Origin: CALAMC01 sp964459465
GTDB taxonomy: Bacteria > Zixibacteria > MSB-5A5 > GN15 > PGXB01
Direction of reading: 5' to 3'
Assembly: GCA_964459465.1 (NCBI GenBank)
Contig: CAYWLR010000016.1
Location: 1-64,000 of the forward strand
DNA: 64,000 bases
The notes beneath the pieces were generated by a model that worked only from the letters and a program-made list of their open reading frames with translations, searched no databases and was not told where the DNA came from. Shown piece by piece: positions 1 to 12,032 of the stretch. A program made the translations under genes and the position numbers. Position 1 is the first letter of the stretch; every line of letters begins with the position of its first letter.

Positions 1-385
1 CCTCTTTCTATTTGACACTCCAGTATTATATGACTTTTTTACCATAGTAACTAACGGGTGGCAAGATTCGATAATGCAACATGCCCAAAATACGCCCGCG
101 GCAGACGCCCCGAAAAAAAATAAAAATTTTCACAAACGAACCCATTCTCCCGTAACCGACACGGAGACAGGAACTTCGAAGGTCAAAAGCCCTGCCGAAT
201 CTCACCGACAAAGCGAGCGAGCTTCAGACATTGTCTTGTTAACCATGAAGATAGAAGAAGCAAAATTAAAAAAATTAAAATTCAAACCCAATTTGCCATA
301 ACCCGAATATACGAAAGGAATTATAGCGATTTATGGACTAATGCAATCCAATATATAAACGCGCCGCCGCCCGGAATTCACGCCC
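1..385. other. Edge region without a recognisable gene
   Basis: This 385-base stretch lies downstream of clpB, which reads leftward. It is AT-rich and contains only short open frames (61 and 75 codons). Those frames have low-complexity Lys/Arg/Ser-rich translations, no convincing ribosome binding site and no familiar motif. I see no tRNA cloverleaf, no strong terminator hairpin and no repeat. A promoter or the end of a neighbouring unit outside the window may lie here, but nothing in the sequence supports a specific call. Confidence 0.5.
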
Positions 386-2974
<2,589 letters not shown>

Positions 2975-3215
2975 TTCTGTCCCTCATGTTTATTACCTTC
3001 AATCAAAATGAATTTACAAATTTTTGGCAAAAATGTTCTCGAAAACTGAATGGAAATCGACGACTCCGGGCCTAATTTCCGATTAGGATTTTCTCCGGGT
3101 TTCCGTCGTTTTTATTTGGGGCAAGAATGAAGATCGATTATCTTATTGACACAGCATATGATCTGATTCCCTGACTTGCCGGAAAATTAAATCCGTTTTT
3201 GCACAAGGAGGCGTT

Positions 3216-3539
3216 ATGCAAACCTATATCACCCTTATGACCTTTACCGAGGAGGGCGCTCGCAACCTCGGCAAAACGACCGCCCGGGCCGAGGCCTTCC
3301 GTAAAGTGGCCGAGCAAAGAGGCATCAAAATAATTAGTACCTACTGGACCGCCGGGGTATTCGACGTCGTGCATATCTTCGAAGTGGAAAGTGAAGACGA
3401 CGCTATGGCCCATTCCTACAGCCTGTCCAGTCTGGGTAACGTCCGTACCCAGACCTTCCGCGCTTACAACAAAGAGGAAATTGAGGCCGTCATGAAAAAG
3501 GTCTTTAACCCCTACGATCTTCTCAAGGCCGGAGATTGA
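3216..3539 (+). CDS. GYD-domain protein
   Basis: This is a 107-residue single-domain protein. The opening (MQTYITLMTFTEEGARNL), the middle stretch GIKIISTYWTAGVFDVVHIFE and the later YSLSSLGNVRTQTFRAY fit the GYD family (PF08734). These are small cytoplasmic proteins with a ferredoxin-like dimeric alpha/beta-barrel appearance and no firmly assigned reaction. The start is supported by an AAGGAGG ribosome binding site seven to eight bases upstream. The gene is monocistronic: clpB diverges upstream and the next gene converges from the right. A short GC-rich hairpin just after the stop (3552-3558 with 3566-3572) may end transcription. Function is unknown; the family is often found beside stress genes, and clpB next door is consistent with that but proves nothing. 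Confidence 0.8.
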   Translation: MQTYITLMTFTEEGARNLGKTTARAEAFRKVAEQRGIKIISTYWTAGVFDVVHIFEVESEDDAMAHSYSLSSLGNVRTQTFRAYNKEEIEAVMKKVFNPYDLLKAGD

Positions 3540-3601
3540 ATTTGACCCGGAGGGGCGGTTGCCCGCCGCCCCGCGACCTGTTCTTGTTAGATTTTTCCGA
3601 A

Positions 3602-6259
3602 CTACATGATAATGACCAGCTTCCCGATTTGATTGCCGTATTCCGACTCCACCGAGTAATAATATATCCCCGATACGACCGCCTGCGTGTTGCGAGTAAT
3701 CAAATCCCAGCTGTCGTGCATGCTGGTCGGGGAATCCATGGGCATATCGTGCTCGATCTGACGCACCAGATCGCCGTCTATAGTGAAAATGCGGATCGTG
3801 CATTTGTGCGGTAAATTGGAAAAATGTATCGTCCTTTTTCTGTCGGTCGGAAGCGATGGGTCGGCGTCGCGTCCCTCGAAACCACCGCCCTCGATACCCT
3901 GATAATTGCCGTCGACACGATAAGGGTTGGGATAGACGACCACGTCGAGTCCGCGCCGCTGGACCTCGGAGTTGCTGTTTTGAGCGTACGCCGTCAGGTA
4001 ATTTCTGGAAATGGCCGTTTCCAGCGAAGGCAGGCCGCTGACCGGAGAGCCGTAATCGAACGCCGTTACCGCCACATAATACATCTGCGACGGCAACAAC
4101 TTGCGCAGCGTGTACTCGTACTCGTAATACCTGAAATAGCCGTCATCGGTCAACTCCTCCGGATAATATATTTCGGCCGAATCGAGATCCATTATGGTCG
4201 GGGGAGGCTCATCGGGGAATCGTTTATGAATCAGATTGGTATCGTTCAATTCGCACTGATTCCAGTCCTGCGGGGCGAACCAGAAATACTGCCCCTCGCT
4301 TTGGTCGTAATACAGATTGTCGCGGGTATGAATTTTCGGGTTGAAATCCGTCCCGTACAGATCATGCAGTTCTTCCAGCGTATATGGAATACGGCGAATC
4401 GTCCAGATTTCGTTATTGCTGTCATACTCCATCCGGTTGTAGTCTTCGATATCATAGGAAGCCTGTCGGCTGAAGGCGTCCGGATCGAAAGACAGGGCGC
4501 ACCAAACCCGATAGCCTTCGAAATCAAGCTCCCCGCTGAAATTGTCGGGCACCGTTTCCGATTCAAAACCGTTGAAGCGCACCACCAGTTCGCCCTCGTT
4601 GAAGGCGTTAACGCGGGGATAAACCCACATTTTGGGGGCAATCGGCGGCCGGGCGCCCTCGAAATCGGGCACGCCGTCACCTTCATACCACATCGTATCG
4701 GCTTTTATGCATACCAGCGTTGTTTCCGTCACGAACGGGTCTTCGGATATGACCGTAATCACTTCGGATGTATCCTTACAGCAAACACGGAATTTACCGA
4801 AATACTTGTTGCCATTGGTGTCGCGGTTGGGGTTGTCATAAATCCATGACGCCCACACCGAATTAAGGCCGAGATCGTGGAAATTCAAATAATCGTAGTA
4901 CTGCTGCGGATTCTGACTGTTCCAGAGCCTGCCGAAGGCTTCGCAGTCGGTCAAAAAATTCTGCCCGCCGATATAGGCGAGACTCAATCGCAGCACCTCT
5001 CCGGGTGATATGTCGAATGGCCCGAACGACAGAAGATAGCGAGTATCGTAGCCGTTGGCAAAATCGTCGCCATCGCTCGAAGGCGGCAGCCAGCCGTCGG
5101 AGGTCTGATCCACGGCGCTGAACAGCTGATCGTAGTCAAATTCTTCATGCCGCATTATGTAATATTTGTTCTTATCCCCCATGGGTGTCCCCAAAAAACC
5201 GCCAAAATCACGGAAGGGGTCGTTCGAAGCATGCGCTTTTCTCGGCCCGAAATCTTTGGATGCGGTAGTATTTGATATCCACCAGTTAAATGAATATTTC
5301 AGCGAGTCCGACGGCGTTCTGACCACGCGCGTTCCGGTAACACTCGTAAAATCAAAGGACGCCGGGCAGGAGGGCAGATTGCCAGTGTTGGGACGGCCGT
5401 CGTTGTCGGAAATCCAGGCAATGTTGATGGTGTCGATAAATCCGCAGGCCGGGTCAACATTCGCCATGGGACTCGGTATCCATCGCTTAAAGCCGCAGAT
5501 ATCATCCTGGGCCTCCGAATTGGGGGCACTTACCACTCCCACGTCTCCGTCAACGTAAATACCCATATACACTTTCTCGAGTTCCTGTCGTCCGATATTC
5601 TTTATGGCATAATCGAACAGGATGAAATCCTCGGCGTAGCTGTATGACCAGCCCATACTCCGTTGCGTTACCGCGATATTCAGCGGTTGATGCGGCAGAC
5701 CGTCGTGGGGATCGTTGATGACATAACTGGGGTCCGTCAGAGTGTCGGCGTAAATGGCGATAAAATCCTGCTCAGATAAAGCCCCGGCAATAATATCCTC
5801 GGCATTGGAAATGGACAATCTTCTGATTTCCCCGTTTTGCGGATAGCCGCACGCGGGCGGCCACATTTCCTGCGTGTACCCCCATCCATCAACGCCGACC
5901 GATACCAGCGTATCCCGACCGACAATCGAGCCAATCCAGAATGAGCCGGCAAAAAGATATTCGGTATTTCCCGGATACGGATACGTCGCCGACCGCAGGG
6001 GGACTCCAAGGTCATCGCTGCCGAGGTTGGCGAAACCGGATCCGAAAATCCCCTGATTGGAAATGGCCAATCCCATTTTGTTAATATCATGCATGGCATA
6101 TCTGGCACAGGGGACATTTGTGACCGACGCCTTTACGGGATTCGACAGGCGCATGTCACCGATATCAAATTCGGCGCGGCTGATGGCGTTGGTGGAAGAT
6201 AAAATCAGAATGATTAAACTCGAGGCAACCAATATGATTCCCAACCTTTTAAAACTCAT
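3602..6259 (-). CDS. Large exported protein with FlgD-like / sorting-type C-terminus
   Basis: The start is taken at the second ATG (885 residues) because it lies seven bases from a GGAGG; the ATG two codons earlier would leave only one base. The first 25-30 residues are a signal peptide. The long middle part is rich in Asp, Tyr, Trp and Gly with no enzyme motif I recognise. Near the end comes VVVYPNPYR followed by a beta-sandwich ending in SGIYYYSVESEYGNQIGKLVIIM. This is the FlgD-Ig / type IX-like C-terminal module common in exported proteins of FCB-group phyla. It is probably surface-attached or secreted. The promoter at 6397-6425 leaves a leader of about 130 bases. The substrate or partner cannot be told from sequence. 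Confidence 0.8.
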   Translation of the reverse strand: MSFKRLGIILVASSLIILILSSTNAISRAEFDIGDMRLSNPVKASVTNVPCARYAMHDINKMGLAISNQGIFGSGFANLGSDDLGVPLRSATYPYPGNTEYLFAGSFWIGSIVGRDTLVSVGVDGWGYTQEMWPPACGYPQNGEIRRLSISNAEDIIAGALSEQDFIAIYADTLTDPSYVINDPHDGLPHQPLNIAVTQRSMGWSYSYAEDFILFDYAIKNIGRQELEKVYMGIYVDGDVGVVSAPNSEAQDDICGFKRWIPSPMANVDPACGFIDTINIAWISDNDGRPNTGNLPSCPASFDFTSVTGTRVVRTPSDSLKYSFNWWISNTTASKDFGPRKAHASNDPFRDFGGFLGTPMGDKNKYYIMRHEEFDYDQLFSAVDQTSDGWLPPSSDGDDFANGYDTRYLLSFGPFDISPGEVLRLSLAYIGGQNFLTDCEAFGRLWNSQNPQQYYDYLNFHDLGLNSVWASWIYDNPNRDTNGNKYFGKFRVCCKDTSEVITVISEDPFVTETTLVCIKADTMWYEGDGVPDFEGARPPIAPKMWVYPRVNAFNEGELVVRFNGFESETVPDNFSGELDFEGYRVWCALSFDPDAFSRQASYDIEDYNRMEYDSNNEIWTIRRIPYTLEELHDLYGTDFNPKIHTRDNLYYDQSEGQYFWFAPQDWNQCELNDTNLIHKRFPDEPPPTIMDLDSAEIYYPEELTDDGYFRYYEYEYTLRKLLPSQMYYVAVTAFDYGSPVSGLPSLETAISRNYLTAYAQNSNSEVQRRGLDVVVYPNPYRVDGNYQGIEGGGFEGRDADPSLPTDRKRTIHFSNLPHKCTIRIFTIDGDLVRQIEHDMPMDSPTSMHDSWDLITRNTQAVVSGIYYYSVESEYGNQIGKLVIIM

Positions 6260-6396
6260 TAACATCCTCCGTCAAAAATACTTTGAACAAGGAGCCGCTT
6301 AATCCATTACATTGATAATAATTTACCCGTTTTTCGGACGAGTTAAATCGCGGGTACGTGCAATGCTTTCAACTCCGGTCTTCAGTTGCCCCCGAT

Positions 6397-6425
6397 AGAA
6401 TATATATATAACCGGACAATGTCAA
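6397..6425 (-). promoter_or_regulatory. Sigma70 promoter of the large exported protein gene
   Basis: Read on the minus strand, TTGACA (6425-6420) is followed by exactly 17 bases and then TATTCT (6402-6397). Predicted transcription start is near 6390. The -35 continues as TTGACATTGTC and the region before the -10 is ATATATATTCTA; the fur-like gene promoter at 63102-63130 has nearly the same text. Confidence 0.7.
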
Positions 6426-6499
6426 TGATATTAGCACCATCGCCAACCGTGGCCATAACCGTAACCCCTTGCATATCATAAGGAAAAGAATAAAATCAC

Positions 6500-6528
6500 T
6501 TGACACAAACACAAAACCGGCTTATCTT
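6500..6528 (+). promoter_or_regulatory. Sigma70 promoter of the small exported protein / TPR-sigma54 operon
   Basis: TTGACA (6500-6505), a 17-base spacer and TATCTT (6523-6528) form a good housekeeping promoter. Transcription should begin near 6535, about 100 bases before the first start codon. So the sigma54 activator gene itself appears to be transcribed by the main sigma factor. Confidence 0.7.
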
Positions 6529-6637
6529 ATTTATGGATGGAATCCCGCTTCAGACAAGCTAACCTTCCGCCCACGTTATTTTGACAGGATAAAAATATAT
6601 AATTTTCAAGATAAACAATGAACAAGGAGTGGAAAAG

Positions 6638-6997
6638 ATGAAGAGGTATCTTCCCGTGCTAAGCATGGTCGTCCTGATCGTTTTTGTTCTGGCGACCTCG
6701 ACCTTTGGGCGTTACGACCCCCTGCTCAACCGGCAGTATATCGAGCCCGAAATCGAAGAACATCCCTGGGGCGGTGATGGACTCAATATTAACAACGGCG
6801 GCAATAACGGCGGGACATACATTTTCACCCCGACACCGTTTTTCTATGTCAGCCTTGCTCTGGCCTTTGATTATATCATCATTTTAAGCGGTGATATCGA
6901 TGTGAGTCCGAATGATAACAAACTGATGGAATCAAAGCTCCCGTCCGATGCCGGCAATGTCACGGCCGGAGGTGCCGTTTCGGGGAAAGGGAACTAA
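6638..6997 (+). CDS. Small exported protein, unknown function
   Basis: I do not recognise this 119-residue protein. A possible GTG nine bases earlier overlaps the ribosome binding site (AAGGAG, 6624-6629), so ATG at 6638 is chosen. The first 25 residues (MKRYLPVLSMVVLIVFVLAT...) form a signal peptide. A Gly/Asn-rich linker follows (GDGLNINNGGNNGG), then a hydrophobic stretch FFYVSLALAFDYIIIL and a polar tail with no Cys. Its stop codon is one base before the start of the TPR-sigma54 activator, so the two are translationally coupled. That makes it either a signal read by the activator or simply an envelope protein of the same pathway. It might instead be a remnant of a larger secreted protein. 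Confidence 0.7.
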   Translation: MKRYLPVLSMVVLIVFVLATSTFGRYDPLLNRQYIEPEIEEHPWGGDGLNINNGGNNGGTYIFTPTPFFYVSLALAFDYIIILSGDIDVSPNDNKLMESKLPSDAGNVTAGGAVSGKGN

Positions 6998-6998
6998 T

Positions 6999-9233
6999 AT
7001 GAGCCGTGCAGTAAGCGCAGAACAATCATACCGCGCCAGCTGCCTGAAGTATTTGGAAAACCTGGTGGCCAACCGGAATTTTACCGAAGCCATCAGGTAT
7101 TTCGAATCCCTGGCGGTGTCTGTCCTGTCTGGAGACGACATGGACAGTGGAATGATTTTGCGTCTTGCGGCGACCGCCTATGGCTCATCACACAAGTTCC
7201 CAAGGGCACTGCAGCTTATAAGAAGCGCCATTGCAGCCATATCCCGTGCGGCAAAAGAAGCTGACCAATTGGCTGAATGTTATATGATTCTCGGAAATCT
7301 TCTCCGGGATATGGGCAACTATGATGAAGCTGTTAGGTCGTTCCGCGACGCAGAATCCATATTCAGGCGTAACGGCAGCATCTCCGGAACCTGTCGCGCG
7401 CTCAACCGACTGGCCGGAGTCCATTTCTTCAGAGGTGACCTCAATCGCTCCCTCGAATATCTTCTAAACGCGGTTGAATCGGCCAAGCGCGCCGATGACA
7501 AGAAACGACTGGCGTATCTCTTCGGTAATATCGGCCGTGTATACACTCTATTGGGCAAACTCGTTCAGGCCGAAGACAATATTCGCATGAATATTGAGCT
7601 GTCACATGAATTCGACAATGGGGCCGACCTGGCCCGGGCATACCTGTCGCTTGGCTATATCCAGGTTCAGCAAGGCAAATATGATCGCGCCTCCATGTCA
7701 CTGGATCGCGGTTATGAATTCATCCGGTCTCTCAAGATGGATCGGGAAGAGGTGATGTATCTGACATACGCCGGAGAACTGGCCCTCAAGGAAGGTCGGC
7801 TCGACGAGGCCGAAAAGACGTTGATCGGAGCCTTCGCGCAAGGTTCGCGAATTGCACCGAAAACATTTTTGTGCGCCCGTCCGCTTCGACATCTGGCCGA
7901 AGTGTCAATGGCCCGGGGTAATTATCGCAAGGCTCTGGCCATGGCTAACAAGGCCCTGGCATTATTTAAAGAACTCCGCGATGCAGTCGAAATCGGGGCT
8001 TTGACCCGAATCGTCGCCGAATGTCAGCTGAACCTCGGTAACACCGAAATCGCTCACTCATCATTTAGGCAGGCCATCAATATTCTCGAAGACTGCCAGG
8101 CCGGGTTTGAGCTGGCTAAAGCGCTGGCCGCGGCCGGGACCGCGGGCGTCTTCACGGCCGGACAGAATATGATGTATCTCTGCCGGGCCGAAGATCGTTT
8201 TCGCAAATGCGGTTTGGAAGCGCCGGCTCTTGAAATTCAGAAACTTATCGGAGATTGCGAATTGCCTGCGCCAACGGCGACAGATCGCCGCGCGGCCGAC
8301 AAAAAGGCCGAATTCCCGACCAAAAACGAGCGCATGAAACAGATTATCCGCCAGATGAACCTTCTGCGTCATACCGATATCCCGATTCTGTTAACCGGTG
8401 AAACTGGGACCGGCAAAGATTATCTGGCGCGATATTTCCATTCCATTACCCGGCCGGACAAACCGTATGTGGCCGTCAACTGTGCGGCCCTGCCCGACAC
8501 GCTCATCGAATCCGAGCTTTTCGGATGCCACCGCGGAGCGTTCACCGGGGCCGATTCATCGCGCCCGGGTCTGTTCGTGGAAGCCAACGGCGGGGTTCTG
8601 CTTCTGGATGAAGTGGGCGAACTGCCTTTATTGTTACAGGCCAAACTTCTTAATGTCCTCGAATCGCGACGGTTGCGCCCGTTGGGTTCGACCGACGAGA
8701 TCAAACTGGATATCATAATTATCGCGGCGACCAATCGCAATCTGGTCGAGATGGTCGAAGCCGGAACATTTCGGCGGGATCTGTACTATCGTCTGGCCGG
8801 GGTAACCTTCGAATTACCGCCTTTGCGGGAACGCAAAGAGGACATTCCGTATCTGCTCGAGCTGTTTATGCGAAACCATAATATGCTCAATGGCAGCGGA
8901 CCGGAACCGGAACTGGTCCAGCGCTTTGTCGCCTTCGACTGGCCCGGCAATATCCGACAATTGGAAAACCGCGTCAAACAGCTGGCGGCCCTGTCTTCGA
9001 TGGCCCAGGATGGGTCATACCTGGAACTGGCCCGGTCATTCTTTGAAGAAAGCCGCGAAGAAGAAACGCGCTCGCTGTTCGAACGCGTCGAACAGTTTGA
9101 AAAACGTTTGCTGATTGAGGCCCTGGTTGCGGCCGGAGGCAATAAATCACAAGCGGCACGGTTGCTGAACATCCATGAATCGACATTCCGGGCGAAAATG
9201 AAACGTCATGGCATGTCGGAAACATTAAACTAA
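6999..9233 (+). CDS. Sigma54-dependent activator with TPR input domain
   Basis: The ATG at 6999 is preferred over an in-frame ATG at 6948 that lies inside the previous gene; GGGAAAGGGAA precedes it. Of 744 residues, roughly the first 425 are helical tetratricopeptide-like repeats (for example AECYMILGNLLRDMGNYDEA and AYLSLGYIQVQQGKYDRA). A sigma54 AAA+ domain follows, with Walker A GETGTGKD near 467, GAFTGA near 514 (the loop that contacts sigma54) and Walker B GGVLLLDEVGEL. The end is a Fis-type helix-turn-helix (GGNKSQAARLLNIHESTFRAKMKRHG). There is no receiver, PAS or GAF domain, so the signal is probably a protein or peptide bound by the TPRs. Downstream are a GC hairpin and a terminator. 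I found no convincing -24/-12 site nearby, so the targets are unknown. Confidence 0.92.
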   Translation: MSRAVSAEQSYRASCLKYLENLVANRNFTEAIRYFESLAVSVLSGDDMDSGMILRLAATAYGSSHKFPRALQLIRSAIAAISRAAKEADQLAECYMILGNLLRDMGNYDEAVRSFRDAESIFRRNGSISGTCRALNRLAGVHFFRGDLNRSLEYLLNAVESAKRADDKKRLAYLFGNIGRVYTLLGKLVQAEDNIRMNIELSHEFDNGADLARAYLSLGYIQVQQGKYDRASMSLDRGYEFIRSLKMDREEVMYLTYAGELALKEGRLDEAEKTLIGAFAQGSRIAPKTFLCARPLRHLAEVSMARGNYRKALAMANKALALFKELRDAVEIGALTRIVAECQLNLGNTEIAHSSFRQAINILEDCQAGFELAKALAAAGTAGVFTAGQNMMYLCRAEDRFRKCGLEAPALEIQKLIGDCELPAPTATDRRAADKKAEFPTKNERMKQIIRQMNLLRHTDIPILLTGETGTGKDYLARYFHSITRPDKPYVAVNCAALPDTLIESELFGCHRGAFTGADSSRPGLFVEANGGVLLLDEVGELPLLLQAKLLNVLESRRLRPLGSTDEIKLDIIIIAATNRNLVEMVEAGTFRRDLYYRLAGVTFELPPLRERKEDIPYLLELFMRNHNMLNGSGPEPELVQRFVAFDWPGNIRQLENRVKQLAALSSMAQDGSYLELARSFFEESREEETRSLFERVEQFEKRLLIEALVAAGGNKSQAARLLNIHESTFRAKMKRHGMSETLN

Positions 9234-9261
9234 TATCCATCCCTTACGGGATTCCACCACC

Positions 9262-9330
9262 GAGCCGCCCGCCCGGGCGGCTCACCTGTAAGGCGGGTGT
9301 CAGGTCCCCTCAGGCACCCGCCTTTTATTT
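9262..9330 (+). terminator. Hairpin plus Rho-independent terminator after the sigma54 activator
   Basis: A perfect 10-bp hairpin (9262-9271 with 9274-9283) is followed by a second 10-bp stem (AAGGCGGGTG 9290-9299 with CACCCGCCTT 9315-9324) ending in TTATTT. The second is a standard intrinsic terminator. The first may be an extra pause or a protective 3' structure. Confidence 0.8.
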
Positions 9331-9470
9331 TGTATTTGACGTAAACACTCTCAAAGAACATCGAATAACACGCATTTCCGGAAAATCAATATCGCCAGGA
9401 CGAACTGCCGGCAGTCCGGCATTGTTATTAAAATAAGCAAAAACGTGGAAAACATTAAGGGGTTTATAAT

Positions 9471-10934
9471 ATGAAATCAATCACAACTCTGGGCGAATTG
9501 AAAAAGACGGGGTATAAACCGCTGTCGGTTAAAGATGAACTGCGCAAAAATCTTATCGAGCAGATCAAAAACGGAACTCGGCGTTTTCCCGGTATCATCG
9601 GTTATGACCGGACCGTCCTGCCTCAACTTGAAAACGCCATTCTGTCGCGGCATGACATTATTTTGCTCGGTCTGCGCGGGCAGGCCAAAACCCGTCTCTG
9701 CCGTCAACTGGTGTCTTTCCTCGATGAATACATTCCGATCATCAAGGGCAGCAAACTGAACGAAAATCCGCTGGCGCCGATATCGGCACATTACAAGAAG
9801 CTGGCCCTCCAGCTTGGTGATAATCTTGAAATCGACTGGCTGCACCGTGATGATCGTTACCACGAAAAACTGGCTACACCCGACGTGTCGGTTGGCGATT
9901 TGATTGGCGATATCGACCCGATCAAGGCCGTCCGGGAGAAGCTGGATTTATCCGACGAAGAAGTCATCCACTGGGGCATTATCCCGCGTACCAACCGGGG
10001 GATTTTCGCCATCAATGAACTGCCCGATCTGCAGCCGCGCATACAGGTTTCGCTCTTGAATATACTCGAAGAAAACGATTTGCAGATTCGTGGTTTTCCG
10101 ATTCGTGTCCCGCTGGATATCATGCTGGTTTTCACCGCCAACCCCGAAGATTACACTAATCGCGGGAATATCATCACACCGCTCAAGGACCGCATCGCTT
10201 CGCAGATAAATACCCATTACCCGAATACGATTACCGAGGCGAAAAATATTACCAAGCAGGAGGCCTGGGCCGACCGCGGTCGTGATATTCCAATGCCCGA
10301 CATCATCCGCGACATTATCGAGCAAATCGCCTTCGAAGCCCGCAAAAGCGAGTATGTCGATCAATCGTCCGGAGTTTCGGCCCGACTGCCGATTTCGGCC
10401 TATGAAAACCTCATTTCCAATATCGAACGGCGAGCCGCCCTCAATGGTGAAGATGATTATTTCCCCCGCATCTGCGATTTGTACTCGGTCATCGCCTCGA
10501 TTGTCGGCAAAGTCGAGCTCGTTTACGAAGGAGAACTGGAGGGGCCGACCATTCTGGCCGTCAATTTGATCGGCGAAGCCATCAAAACCGTGTTCTCGCG
10601 TCACCTGCCGGTGCCGGTCAGGGAACGCACCAAAAATGCGGATATCGCGCCGCCGGAGAATATTTATGAAGCCGTGACCGATTTCTTTTCTTCGGGCCGC
10701 ACTCTGGAATTATCGGATGAAACGCCTTATGATGAGTATAAAAGAAAACTCGATGAAATCGCCGGGCTTAAAAAACTGGCCCAGAACCTGGGCCGCATAA
10801 AAGACGAGCGAGAAACTTATCTCATGATGGAATTTATCCTCGAGGGCTTGCACCGGTACAATGTCATCGCCAAAGAATCGCCCGATAACAAGTTCATCTA
10901 TACCGACATGATTCAGAATATATTGAGGAGCTAA
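9471..10934 (+). CDS. BchI/MoxR-type AAA+ ATPase
   Basis: This 487-residue protein resembles the ATPase subunit of magnesium chelatase-like complexes. About residues 40-260 are the AAA+ core, including IIGYDRTVLPQLENAILS, a Walker A variant GLRGQAKTR, Walker B GIFAINELPDL and the sensor segment FTANPEDYTNRG. Walker A lacks the usual GKT/S, having AKT instead. The rest is helical. The VWA gene starts two bases after its stop, which is the usual pairing of a MoxR/BchI ATPase with a VWA adaptor. Such pairs remodel a target protein or insert metal; no chlorophyll or cobalamin genes are here, so metal insertion into a tetrapyrrole is unlikely. The target is unknown. Confidence 0.82.
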   Translation: MKSITTLGELKKTGYKPLSVKDELRKNLIEQIKNGTRRFPGIIGYDRTVLPQLENAILSRHDIILLGLRGQAKTRLCRQLVSFLDEYIPIIKGSKLNENPLAPISAHYKKLALQLGDNLEIDWLHRDDRYHEKLATPDVSVGDLIGDIDPIKAVREKLDLSDEEVIHWGIIPRTNRGIFAINELPDLQPRIQVSLLNILEENDLQIRGFPIRVPLDIMLVFTANPEDYTNRGNIITPLKDRIASQINTHYPNTITEAKNITKQEAWADRGRDIPMPDIIRDIIEQIAFEARKSEYVDQSSGVSARLPISAYENLISNIERRAALNGEDDYFPRICDLYSVIASIVGKVELVYEGELEGPTILAVNLIGEAIKTVFSRHLPVPVRERTKNADIAPPENIYEAVTDFFSSGRTLELSDETPYDEYKRKLDEIAGLKKLAQNLGRIKDERETYLMMEFILEGLHRYNVIAKESPDNKFIYTDMIQNILRS

Positions 10935-10936
10935 TC

Positions 10937-12028
10937 GTGCGCTTTCTGTATTCGCAGTGGGACGATGCCCTGATGCGGCAGTTGAAGGATATGAAAAGCC
11001 TTATGGCCATATTCAATTACCTTTTACTGCAGGTCAATGGCAACGTCAAGCTGGCACTGAAACTCTTGCGCCAGTTGCAGAAAATGGGGATTGTTCCGGC
11101 GGAGTACGATATTGACCGGTTTGAAAAGGAACTGGAAAAGGAAGGGGTCGTCAGATGGAATCACTCCGGCCCGAGTCTGACCCGTAAAGGCGAGCGAACA
11201 CTTCGGCGCAATGCTTTCGAGCAGATTTTCGAGCATCTCAAGCGCTCCGGCCCGGGGGACCATAAAACCGCCTTCGGGGGCGGCGACTCGGCCGAACAAC
11301 TCGAAGAGAAAAGACCTTACGTGTACGGCGATGACCTGGCCTCACTGGATTTGAGCGGCTCCCTGCACAATGCCATTATTCGCTCCGGGTCACTGGGGCT
11401 CAATTTATCGGAAGACGATCTCGAAGTGCGCGACAGCGCCATGAACACGAGCACCGCGACGGTGGTGCTTCTGGATATTTCCCATTCGATGATTCTTTAC
11501 GGTGAAGACCGCATCACACCGGCCAAGCAGGTGGCCATGGCTTTCGCGGAGATGATCATGACCAGATATCCGCACGACTGCCTCAATATCGTCCTGTTCG
11601 GCGACGACGCCCGGGAGGTGCAGGTCAAAGATCTGCCGTATGTCGCGGTCGGGCCGTATATGACCAACACCAAAGCCGGACTCCAGATGGCCCGCAATAT
11701 CCTTTTGCGACGAAAGAACGCCAACAAACAGATATTCATGATTACCGACGGCAAACCTTCGATGATTGTCCGCGATAATGGCCGGGTTTATAAAAATCCG
11801 GTCGGCCTCGACCCGGTGATAGTCAACCGGACGCTCGACGAAGCCATTATCTGCCGTAAAAAGAAAATCCCGATCACGACCTTTATGATCACCGACGATC
11901 CCTATTTGCAGGAATTCGTCCGTAAACTGACCGAACTCAATCGCGGCCGGGCATACTTTTCCTCGGCGAGCAATCTGGGCAGCTACATCTTCTATGATTT
12001 CATGAATCACCGCCGTAAAAACCGGTGA
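10937..12028 (+). CDS. VWA-domain partner of the AAA+ ATPase
   Basis: The gene starts at GTG with GAGGAG about seven bases upstream, overlapping the end of the AAA+ gene. The protein has 363 residues. The first 150 are charged and helical. The C-terminal half is a von Willebrand A domain with the MIDAS motif DISHS (VVLLDISHSMILYGEDR), the conserved Thr region and ITDGKPS. This matches the C-terminal, metal-dependent half of BchD-like and MoxR-associated VWA proteins, which bridge the ATPase to its target. Expression with the upstream ATPase is near certain from the two-base gap. It is cytoplasmic: no signal peptide or TM segment. Confidence 0.85.
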   Translation: MRFLYSQWDDALMRQLKDMKSLMAIFNYLLLQVNGNVKLALKLLRQLQKMGIVPAEYDIDRFEKELEKEGVVRWNHSGPSLTRKGERTLRRNAFEQIFEHLKRSGPGDHKTAFGGGDSAEQLEEKRPYVYGDDLASLDLSGSLHNAIIRSGSLGLNLSEDDLEVRDSAMNTSTATVVLLDISHSMILYGEDRITPAKQVAMAFAEMIMTRYPHDCLNIVLFGDDAREVQVKDLPYVAVGPYMTNTKAGLQMARNILLRRKNANKQIFMITDGKPSMIVRDNGRVYKNPVGLDPVIVNRTLDEAIICRKKKIPITTFMITDDPYLQEFVRKLTELNRGRAYFSSASNLGSYIFYDFMNHRRKNR

Positions 12029-12032
12029 TATT

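Larger units (their letters stand above)
6260..6637. other. Divergent intergenic region with two promoters
   Basis: This stretch of about 380 bases between two divergent genes for exported proteins holds a sigma70-type promoter on each strand, listed separately. I see no RNA gene or repeat. Each 5' leader is about 100-130 bases and shows no obvious riboswitch fold by eye. Confidence 0.6.

Noticed and set aside
74..301. 75-codon plus-strand frame at the left edge
   Set aside because: Low-complexity Lys/Ser-rich translation, no ribosome binding site and no motif; likely chance.
2975..3215. Heat-shock (CIRCE or sigma32) control site before clpB
   Set aside because: No TTAGCACTC-type inverted repeat and no CTTGAA/CCCCAT pair found on the minus strand; CCCCAAAT alone is too little.
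3138..3803. 221-codon minus-strand frame over the GYD gene
   Set aside because: It lies antisense to a supported small gene and runs into another; no homology is apparent.
9471..12028. Magnesium or cobalt chelatase proper
   Set aside because: The AAA+ and VWA parts fit the fold, but there is no large H/CobN subunit and no tetrapyrrole gene; a general MoxR-type pair is safer.
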